Below, in pieces: positions 17,864 through 24,945 of a stretch of DNA of 64,000 nt (position 1 is its first letter; each line of letters starts with the position of its first letter). Origin of the DNA: Daejeonella sp. (GTDB lineage: Bacteria; Bacteroidota; Bacteroidia; Sphingobacteriales; Sphingobacteriaceae). The stretch is from contig NZ_JAUYSS010000069.1 of NCBI RefSeq assembly GCF_030695525.1, forward strand, positions 1-64,000. The letters run 5' to 3'. Under the pieces are notes generated by a model. It was given only the letters and a program-made list of their open reading frames with translations, searched no databases and was not told where the DNA came from. A program made the position numbers and the translations under genes.

Positions 17864-19210
17864 CTAATTAAATGGATTAGCAACCTTTATCAGATCCGTA
17901 CGTGTAGATCCATTTTCTGTAATCCTGGCCAGTGCATAAACTTCGCCATCCTTTCCAACAGCAATCGAATTTACATATAAGGGACGGTCTCCGTTCGGGT
18001 AAAATACAGGACCATGATCCTGATACTTACCTTCAGGTATATTATAAGTAATTAAGTGAAGATTTTCAAGAGCTTTTGCAGCACCTTTAGCAATTTCAGA
18101 CTGACCGGTGACTCGTTTCCCATTGCTGTAAACCGGTCCGCCAGTAAGGTAATAAATGGTTTTACCATCAGGGCCAAGTTGAAAACCCAGATAGCCATAA
18201 CTAAACTGATCGAACATACCACTTTTTGCCGAGGGCTCTGAAGTAATACGTCTTACCAATTCAATTTTGGATTTTTTAGGATCAAAACGGAATAAATATC
18301 CGGAATTTCCATGAACTCCATAAGCGACACCCTCGGGTTTATACCAGAAGATTTTTCTCCAGTTATAACCCATACTTCCTGGTCTTGTTGGATCGTATTT
18401 GCCAAAGTAATCGAGCCGGAGATTAACATTTTCAAGTTTAATGATTTGCCCGACTTCAGGATTATAGCTAAAAATATCACCTTCTGAAGTCGAAAAATAT
18501 ACAGTCCCATCAGAAGGATCTACCACAAGTGAACGGCATAATGAGCGAAAATCTTCACCAGCTACACCGCCTTCACCATTTCCGGATATTTGACCCAGAT
18601 CTTTTAGTCTATTATTATCAATATCATAATGTATAAAATTACCTTTCGGCCAGGAAATACCAAAGATTTGGCCACGTTCCCGATCCATTGTCATGGATAC
18701 CATACCTTCTCCATTGGGAACAAGGGCAAGATTTTCGAATACTCTGCTTTGCAGGTCATATGATAAAATCTGACCACCCGGATAGAGCTTGTAACCGGCG
18801 GGAGGGTTAACCGGCAGACGGTCCATTCCATCGATTAACTCATAATACCCCACATGGGTTGAAAAGTAAAGTTTACCGTTCATTTCAAAGAACCGGGCAT
18901 GGCTTTTCCCCTGAGGGATAAACATTTGATCCTTTTCACCGCATATTTCAGTCAAATCTCCAAGCAATTCAGTTTTATCAGTCTCCGGATCATACAGGTA
19001 CAGTTTACCTCCTACATGGATTTGGTCTGATGATAAAACATAATAGATTTTACCATCACTGGCAGCTGTCAAAGCATTGTATGTATCGTGTGCCTCTTGA
19101 AACCCCGAATTATAAGTCTTAGCAGTCAGATATTTTTCCTCAGCAATTTCATCTATAAAAGCAGTAGTATTTAATTGGTTCAACTCAACAATTCCGTCTA
19201 ATTTGTTCAT
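17864..19210 (-). CDS. Beta-propeller repeat protein of unknown function
   Basis: 448 residues. Repeating segments of the form G-x-hydrophobic-Y-hydrophobic (KIYYVLSSD, KLYFSTHVG, TVYFSTSEGDIFSYNP, GYLFRFDPKK, TIYYLTGGPVY, EVYALARI) mark a six- or seven-bladed propeller. No signal peptide is visible, which is odd because nearly all neighbours are exported. Propellers of this kind occur in uronate/oligogalacturonate lyases and sugar-binding proteins, but no catalytic motif can be assigned. It lies 63 bp after the DegT-type gene. Confidence 0.6.
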   Translation of the reverse strand: MNKLDGIVELNQLNTTAFIDEIAEEKYLTAKTYNSGFQEAHDTYNALTAASDGKIYYVLSSDQIHVGGKLYLYDPETDKTELLGDLTEICGEKDQMFIPQGKSHARFFEMNGKLYFSTHVGYYELIDGMDRLPVNPPAGYKLYPGGQILSYDLQSRVFENLALVPNGEGMVSMTMDRERGQIFGISWPKGNFIHYDIDNNRLKDLGQISGNGEGGVAGEDFRSLCRSLVVDPSDGTVYFSTSEGDIFSYNPEVGQIIKLENVNLRLDYFGKYDPTRPGSMGYNWRKIFWYKPEGVAYGVHGNSGYLFRFDPKKSKIELVRRITSEPSAKSGMFDQFSYGYLGFQLGPDGKTIYYLTGGPVYSNGKRVTGQSEIAKGAAKALENLHLITYNIPEGKYQDHGPVFYPNGDRPLYVNSIAVGKDGEVYALARITENGSTRTDLIKVANPFN

Positions 19211-19272
19211 GCAATATTATTTCGTATCAAAAAATTCCAATAATTCAATTGGTTTGTTTGTATTTAGTTTTA

Positions 19273-20661
19273 TTATTTTTCTAATGATTTTTTTACTGAT
19301 TCTGCACTTGCCTGTATCTTGTTGATGGCATAGGCAATCGAATCCATATCTTCCCTGCTACCAAGAAGCAAGTTCTGAGTGAACCACACCATTTCGGTAC
19401 ATAAAAGGTCATTCTCAGGGCACTGATTTTGTTCCATATATTTATCATAATCAAGCATATCTTTATGATACATTCTCTTATAATTTTTTGAAGCAAAAGC
19501 ATCTTTAAGAAATTCCTGTTTATTCAAAGGAGTATAACCGCCAGAACAAGGCACACCTTCTGCGCGTAAAGCCTGTAAAAATGCATTTCTGGATAAGCCT
19601 TTAAAGTCCTCTTTCTTATATCTGAATGAAAACAAATGGAATGAAACGCGGGTTGCACAATCATGTAGCTTATAAGGAACTATCCCTAGAATATTCTGAA
19701 TCTTTGATTTTAAATACTTCGCATTCTCTTCACGAACAGTGGTTTGTGCATCAAGTCTTTGTAACTGAGCTAAACCTATGGCTGCCTGATATTCTGTAAT
19801 ACGTACTTTTGTTCCAATCCTGATGCTTCCGGCATTAAATGTCCCAACTGCGGTTCCAAAAGGCAATCCGAGATTCTGGAAAGAAACACAGCGATCCATA
19901 AAGGAGATATCATTACTTAGAATCGCACCGCCTTCACCAATCGGAATATTTTTTGAGTTTTGAAAACTGAAACATCCTGCATTCCCAATTGTACCAACCT
20001 TTTGATTATTAACTTCAGTAAGTGGTGCCTGGCAGGCATCTTCAACTACATATAGATTATGTTTTCTGGCAATTTCCATTATTCTTGGCATATCTGCCGG
20101 CATGCCTAAAATATGAACGGGCAAAATTGCTTTTGTACGAGGCGTAATCTTTGCTTCTATTTTAGCAGGATCAATCTGGTATGTTTCCGGATCTATATCA
20201 ACAAACACCGGCATAGCTCCGTTCATCAATATGGCCTGAACCGTAGATATAAAAGTATAGGGTGGAACAAGAACTTCATCACCCCCCTTAATATCCAGTT
20301 GATTCAATGCAACAATCAAAGCATTGGTTCCATTGTTTACAACTAAACAACGTTTAGCACCGTTGGCATTTGCCCAGGCTGCTTCAAATTCGTTGACTAC
20401 CCCGGCACGCGACCAAACCCCACTTCTAAGAACTTCAAGAACACGCTTTTCATCAGTTTCAGGTATCCATATTGGCCATTTGATCCATTTGGCTTTATCC
20501 CATGCCGATGGACCACCCAGAATTGCGGGTCTTGCTGAACTATTCAAATCCCCGGCTAACAATGAAGGAGTTAATCCCATTGTTAAAACAGTTCCCACGC
20601 CTGCCATGGAGCTCTGTTTTAGAAATTTGCGTCTCGATGAATCGGTGTTTTTATTTTTCAT
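19273..20661 (-). CDS. DegT/DnrJ/EryC1/StrS-family PLP enzyme, Tat-exported
   Basis: 462 residues. The leader DSSRRKFLKQSSMAGVGTVL is a twin-arginine signal, consistent with export of a folded PLP protein. The fold type I core shows NNGTNAL (109-115), VPPYTF, the PLP-ring aspartate D208 in VVEDACQAP and the Schiff-base lysine K237 in FSFQNSKNIPIGEGG. Classical members transaminate keto-sugars in the cytosol using glutamate; an exported version lacks an obvious amino donor. It may take amino groups from an amino sugar or do other PLP chemistry on a keto-sugar made by the neighbouring oxidoreductases. An operator copy lies 60 bp upstream. Confidence 0.85.
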   Translation of the reverse strand: MKNKNTDSSRRKFLKQSSMAGVGTVLTMGLTPSLLAGDLNSSARPAILGGPSAWDKAKWIKWPIWIPETDEKRVLEVLRSGVWSRAGVVNEFEAAWANANGAKRCLVVNNGTNALIVALNQLDIKGGDEVLVPPYTFISTVQAILMNGAMPVFVDIDPETYQIDPAKIEAKITPRTKAILPVHILGMPADMPRIMEIARKHNLYVVEDACQAPLTEVNNQKVGTIGNAGCFSFQNSKNIPIGEGGAILSNDISFMDRCVSFQNLGLPFGTAVGTFNAGSIRIGTKVRITEYQAAIGLAQLQRLDAQTTVREENAKYLKSKIQNILGIVPYKLHDCATRVSFHLFSFRYKKEDFKGLSRNAFLQALRAEGVPCSGGYTPLNKQEFLKDAFASKNYKRMYHKDMLDYDKYMEQNQCPENDLLCTEMVWFTQNLLLGSREDMDSIAYAINKIQASAESVKKSLEK

Positions 20662-20720
20662 GGTTATTTTTTTGTAGATTAATTTATGGTTTTCTTATAT
20701 AAAGAAAGAAAGATAAATTA

Positions 20721-20738
20721 ACGTTTACGTACCCGAAT
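20721..20738. promoter_or_regulatory. Operator-like palindrome, copy 4
   Basis: ACGTTTACGTACCCGAAT lies 60 bp upstream of the DegT-type start. On the minus strand a TATCTTTC (20708-20715), 7 of 8 to TAnnTTTG, follows after 5 bp, the same arrangement as at susC. Confidence 0.7.
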
Positions 20739-20813
20739 ATATAAAATATTTTTTTCTAAAACAATATTATTGATTGATAATCTATATGTAATATTTTGTT
20801 TTAAAGAATAAAA

Positions 20814-22016
20814 TTACCTGATTACAACTCCAATCATGTCAATAGAAATTCCAGCATGTGGAAAACCAACATCTTTTACCATAGCCTTGGAGGCTGCCGG
20901 CGGACGAAGCGGATCATAGTATTTAGGACGAATTTCATTTAATTTTGCACTGTGTACATCGTTGCTAACATAATATGTGGCCTTCACAAGATGCCTGAAG
21001 TCACTTCCCGTGTTTTTCAGAATTGTACCCATTGATGTGAAAATGGAGGTCAGATCAGAATCTGCATTCCCCGTAATTTGTCCGTATAATCCTGATATAA
21101 ATATCTTTTGCCCATAATTAATCCGGGTAACCTTACAGTAAACAGGTGAAGCTGTCATTCCCGGAGGTGTAATAAAATCCAATTGCTGATTGGACTTAGT
21201 TGCTGCATTTACTGATGAAGCAATTAATTCTATTTCAATAACAGGGTCTGTACTTGTCCACTCCACATTTACAAGTGGTGGAATTGTAGCGCCTTTAAAG
21301 AATTTGGCAAACTCCTGCTCTACAATCTTCAGATCAGACATCGGCCTGATAAAAGATTTAATCTGAACAATATCTTTTTTATCCAATCCAATGGATAGCA
21401 GAGTGGCCTGAAGTTGCTCTAATGTCCCCCGTGTTGCTTCAGCAAGTTCGCCCTTTATAGCCTGGCCTGAAACATAAACCACCGGACCTGCAGGCAAAAT
21501 TGCAGCCCTGGCAGTGCCCTGATCAGATGACAAATCCTCAGGCATGTAATAATTAACACTTTCAGGCCTCATTTTACCTGCAACTGCAACGGCATCCATA
21601 GAAACCAATATATCAGGATGGGACAGATCACCCGCAACAAAACTCAAAGCAGGCTTTTTGCCTGTTTTAAAGCGCTTATTGATATGTGCCTGAACTACAG
21701 TTATCTGGTTTGAATTCCTGAGATAGACATTAAGTTTAACCACCATTTTCAGGTTTGAATCTGCCTTTTTTAAAGCTGAAGAAATATTAGAAAAAATCTG
21801 GCTGATCTGAGCATTGATATCACCGGATCCAACAATATTACCGGATTTATCCAAAGGGAGAAATTGGGTGGTATGAACAAGAGGTACATCATCAACAATT
21901 ACTGCATCAGATGATCCTAAAAGGCTTGAAGTTCCTGAATACTGAATGTGTTGACCTTTTTGGGCAAAAACATATGTACCAAGAAATAAGAAATAAATAC
22001 AGATCAGAGTTCTCAT
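20814..22016 (-). CDS. Secreted protein with three fused RidA (YjgF/UK114) domains
   Basis: 400 residues with a signal peptide ending VFAQ (19). Three RidA-like domains follow at about 25-147, 165-270 and 285-398, each with the VxVxG/FxSG...ALKxxGS...VVKxNVYL pattern. RidA proteins are homotrimers with active sites between subunits; three domains in one chain could form the ring alone. The arginine that binds the substrate carboxylate (the R of PARS in E. coli RidA) is replaced in every domain: L124 (PALS), L248 (PPLV), A375 (PAAS). Enamine deamination as in RidA is therefore doubtful. It is about 150 bp upstream of the exported PLP enzyme gene. Confidence 0.8.
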   Translation of the reverse strand: MRTLICIYFLFLGTYVFAQKGQHIQYSGTSSLLGSSDAVIVDDVPLVHTTQFLPLDKSGNIVGSGDINAQISQIFSNISSALKKADSNLKMVVKLNVYLRNSNQITVVQAHINKRFKTGKKPALSFVAGDLSHPDILVSMDAVAVAGKMRPESVNYYMPEDLSSDQGTARAAILPAGPVVYVSGQAIKGELAEATRGTLEQLQATLLSIGLDKKDIVQIKSFIRPMSDLKIVEQEFAKFFKGATIPPLVNVEWTSTDPVIEIELIASSVNAATKSNQQLDFITPPGMTASPVYCKVTRINYGQKIFISGLYGQITGNADSDLTSIFTSMGTILKNTGSDFRHLVKATYYVSNDVHSAKLNEIRPKYYDPLRPPAASKAMVKDVGFPHAGISIDMIGVVIR

Positions 22017-22022
22017 AAATAG

Positions 22023-22064
22023 TTGTCTGTTGTTAATTGTTAGATGTCTGTTATCTATTGTCAG
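22023..22064. repeat. Degenerate heptameric tandem repeat
   Basis: Six consecutive 7-mers, TTGTCTG TTGTTAA, TTGTTAG ATGTCTG and TTATCTA TTGTCAG, stand in the spacer upstream of the triple-RidA gene. The period and base pattern match the repeats at 48120 and 39474. Confidence 0.55.
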
Positions 22065-22181
22065 TGATATCCTGCTAAACGTGAAAAGAACTGGGAATAG
22101 TCATTATTCTTTGTTTATTGTTCTATAACATTAAGCTTTCAATATACCTAATTCTCCTAATTTCTCAATACTCAACACCCC

Positions 22182-22565
22182 CTAATTATTAATCGGTGCC
22201 CAATAAGCACAATAACCTTCGGCGCGAACCGGTCCTTTAAACAACATACATCCACCACAAGGTTTGTCCTTAGCCGGTGGAAGATAAAGTGCACAATTGC
22301 TGCAATGATTATCCGGAATGGGTGTATCATTCACGTATGCAAGTTTTTTACGTTTTGCAACTTCTTCGGTACTTACTCCAGTAAGATCGTCACAAGGGTT
22401 TTTTTTAACAGGCTGAGGAGTTTTGGGTTGTTGCTGTGAATCTCCTTCTTTAGCCATGCTCATTACTGAACTGCCGGCAATCAACATACCTGTTCCTAAT
22501 GTAACTGAACCGGCAAGTATATACTTACTAATGAACCTTCTTCTTGAAAATTTTTGCTTTTCCAT
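22182..22565 (-). CDS. High-potential iron-sulfur protein (HiPIP), Tat-exported
   Basis: 127 residues. MEKQKFSRRRFISKY begins a twin-arginine leader, the usual route for HiPIPs since the cluster is inserted before export. The ligands are C88, C91 (HCSNCAL), C106 (GGCMLFKGPV) and C119 (GYCAYW); the spacing 2-14-12 is close to the classical 2-14-13. C103 is an extra Cys. HiPIPs are soluble periplasmic one-electron carriers. Being just downstream (41 bp) of the propeller dehydrogenase, it is a good candidate for its electron acceptor, with the cupredoxin at 1-713 as another carrier. Confidence 0.9.
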   Translation of the reverse strand: MEKQKFSRRRFISKYILAGSVTLGTGMLIAGSSVMSMAKEGDSQQQPKTPQPVKKNPCDDLTGVSTEEVAKRKKLAYVNDTPIPDNHCSNCALYLPPAKDKPCGGCMLFKGPVRAEGYCAYWAPINN

Positions 22566-22574
22566 CCTTTTTAT

Positions 22575-22588
22575 TTTAACCGGTTAAA
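22575..22588. promoter_or_regulatory. Perfect 14-bp palindrome before the HiPIP gene
   Basis: TTTAACCGGTTAAA is a perfect palindrome lying 10 bp before the HiPIP start codon, in the 41-bp spacer after the dehydrogenase stop. It could be an operator or simply a chance AT-rich palindrome; it differs from the ACGTAC-type operator. Confidence 0.35.
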
Positions 22589-22606
22589 TATTCTGTAAGA
22601 AAATTT

Positions 22607-24709
22607 TTAATTTTTTCTTAGTAATTGGAATCCTTCCTTAACATCTTCAATTGAACTGGCATTTAATTGCCCTGAAAGCTCTTTTGTATTCTCGTTTTTA
22701 TTTAATCCTGCTTTTAGTCCTTTTAAAGCTGCAATTTGCAGGTTTGGTGCTGAAAGTGCAGCAGTAGAAAGAGTATTTAAATATGCTGAAAACTGTTCCT
22801 TGTTATACCTGGCTCCTATAATATTTGACAAATCCTGAAGAAAACTAAGTTTCCAGGTTTCTTCATTGCTAAAGAATTCCTTATCCTGAACAAGGGAATT
22901 TAGAATTTCAACTGAAGATCCGGCCTCTGAGCTAATTACTGCACTCCTGAACCAATCATTCTGGCCGTATTTCTTAATAACCTCTGCCAAAGCTGCATGC
23001 ACCTTTTTACCTTTAAATTCCCCCAGACTAAGTGCCGCCTGCAAAGCAACGCGCTTTGATGGATCATTAATCATTGAAATTAACTGCTTACTACTTTTCG
23101 GATATCGTTCTGCAAGTATGATGCCATTTTCCCGAACTCCGGGTTCAGAATCAAGCAATGACTGTTTCACAATCTTTTGCGTAAGTGCATTCAAACCTTC
23201 AAGTACATAAAGGGCATGTAGCCTTGTTCTTGGATCAGGACTATTCGAAAATAATGAAATCACAGCAGGAACAACAGTTTTATCCTGACGTTCCAGCAGC
23301 AAACGTTGTGCATTACTTCGATGCCAGCCGTTTTTGTGCGACAGATAGTCCACTAATTGAAGACCAGATGCATTCTTCAGGTCTACTTTTGCACCCTGAT
23401 AGGTGCCATTTTCTGGTAATAGCCGGTAAATCCTGCCCATATCACTACCGGCCATAAAATCCATTTCGGCTTTAAGATCATCAGGTATTGATACGGGGGT
23501 TTCGATATGTTGTCTGTAATAATCAAGAATATATAAATACCCGTCGGGGCCAACTGAGAAGGTAACCGGACGGAACCAGGTATCAGTAGAATAGATAAAC
23601 TCTCTGTCCTTTTCAGTTTCAGCACGTTTTGCGACGAATACAGGACTTGTTTCACTTGGACTTAAAATATCTCTGTGGACAAGGCTTCCCGATACATCAG
23701 TTGTAAATATATTGCCATAAAATTCCTGTGGCAGTGCATCACCATTGTAAATAGTACCTCCGGATGCACCTGTAAAGTGATCTTCTGCCCATTCTATTCT
23801 GTTCAAGTTTGCCTCTTTAAACATCCTGTTTCTACGGGCACTTCTTTCAGCTCTCCAATAGGCCGGCGGAATCTCCTGAAACATGATCTCTTCATGGTCT
23901 GTAATAGATACATTGAACTTACTGCTTGGCATAAATGGATGTCTGTGGGTATATCTCCATGGAATGACAGCTTGTTGTAAGTGAATGGAATTTTCAGTAA
24001 AGAATCGATGTCCCCAGTCGTTAATTGTTTGTCCAAACTGTCCCGGGCCGGTCTCCAGCTCAAAAACATCCCGGTCTAATCTGAAACGGAAATCAGCTCC
24101 CCTAACTTCAACTGGTGCCGCATCAGGGGTTTTACTATAAGTTACTTTACCACTCTGACCACGGTTGTTTGCGTAGATCCAATTATCGATCCCTAATTTC
24201 AAACTGGTAACCTGAGCCTCCGAATTATTCTGAAAGAACCCGGAAAACAAAATTTCCCTGATATCAGATTTCCCATCCCCATTGGTATCTTTAAGGTAGA
24301 GAATATTAGGAGCAGCGGTTACTATTAGTCCGCCTTTCCATGGGAGCATACTGGTAGCTTCTGTTACATTCTCGGCAAATATGATAGACTGATCGATTTT
24401 ACCATCACCGTCAGTATCTTTCAATATCCTGATACGGCCATGGCCTTTTCCAGGCTCAACCTCATAGGGATAATCGGGCATTTCAATAACATAGGTATTT
24501 CCCTGCTCGTCAAATTCGAGTGCTACAGGGTCAAAAACGTGTGGCTCTGAGGCAAACAAGGAAACTTTATAGCCTTTAGCTACATTTAATGTCTTCATTG
24601 ACTCCTCCGGACTTAGAGGTCCGGGATAGCGCTGAGCTATACTGTTTACTGCTAATAAAATAAATGTTAATGATAATATGGCTGATTTGCCATTGAAATT
24701 AGTCTTCAT
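22607..24709 (-). CDS. PVC-type membrane-bound dehydrogenase-like protein (propeller plus HEAT repeats)
   Basis: 700 residues with a signal peptide ending SIAQ. Residues about 30-420 are a sorbosone/glucose-dehydrogenase-like propeller of the PVC family: SLFASEP, PVALEFDEQGNTYVIE, calcium-type loops KDTDGDGKID and KDTNGDGKSD, GPGQFGQTINDWG, TTDVSGSLVHR and GPDGYLYILDYYR. Residues about 430-680 form HEAT-like helical repeats (RLHALYVLEGL, RVALQAALSLGEF). Many relatives end in a CxxCH haem domain; none is present here, so electrons would have to leave through a separate carrier such as the HiPIP 41 bp downstream. Probable periplasmic sugar or polyol oxidation; substrate unknown. Confidence 0.82.
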   Translation of the reverse strand: MKTNFNGKSAILSLTFILLAVNSIAQRYPGPLSPEESMKTLNVAKGYKVSLFASEPHVFDPVALEFDEQGNTYVIEMPDYPYEVEPGKGHGRIRILKDTDGDGKIDQSIIFAENVTEATSMLPWKGGLIVTAAPNILYLKDTNGDGKSDIREILFSGFFQNNSEAQVTSLKLGIDNWIYANNRGQSGKVTYSKTPDAAPVEVRGADFRFRLDRDVFELETGPGQFGQTINDWGHRFFTENSIHLQQAVIPWRYTHRHPFMPSSKFNVSITDHEEIMFQEIPPAYWRAERSARRNRMFKEANLNRIEWAEDHFTGASGGTIYNGDALPQEFYGNIFTTDVSGSLVHRDILSPSETSPVFVAKRAETEKDREFIYSTDTWFRPVTFSVGPDGYLYILDYYRQHIETPVSIPDDLKAEMDFMAGSDMGRIYRLLPENGTYQGAKVDLKNASGLQLVDYLSHKNGWHRSNAQRLLLERQDKTVVPAVISLFSNSPDPRTRLHALYVLEGLNALTQKIVKQSLLDSEPGVRENGIILAERYPKSSKQLISMINDPSKRVALQAALSLGEFKGKKVHAALAEVIKKYGQNDWFRSAVISSEAGSSVEILNSLVQDKEFFSNEETWKLSFLQDLSNIIGARYNKEQFSAYLNTLSTAALSAPNLQIAALKGLKAGLNKNENTKELSGQLNASSIEDVKEGFQLLRKN

Positions 24710-24945
24710 TCCCTGCTTGATTATGTATGATCTGGTAATTTTTTTTTAACCTCTTTCCACATCGACAGAAAAAGGCCTCGGTTAATATTAATTATCTATG
24801 CTATTATCCAGCGTTCTCCTCTGAATAATATTTTTTCTCTACAAGAGTACGTATTAATTAAAAATATATTTCGGGGTACCGATAAATTTACATTACGGTA
24901 ACGTACCCGAAAAGTAGGTATAAAATCTTAATATCCAAATTATAT
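24710..24945. other. Non-coding control region upstream of the propeller dehydrogenase
   Basis: No ORF is supported in this 236-bp gap. It contains the operator copy at 24895-24910 and, between it and the gene, weaker related sequences TCGGGGTACCGA (24871-24882) and GAGTACGTATTA (24845-24856). On the minus strand TAAATTTA follows the operator as a possible -7 element. Confidence 0.45.
24895..24910. promoter_or_regulatory. Operator-like palindrome, copy 5
   Basis: ACGGTAACGTACCCGA has the conserved right half-site ACGTACCCGA and a weaker left half. It lies about 185 bp upstream of the dehydrogenase start, in the gap before the heparinase-like gene's 3' end. Confidence 0.65.
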
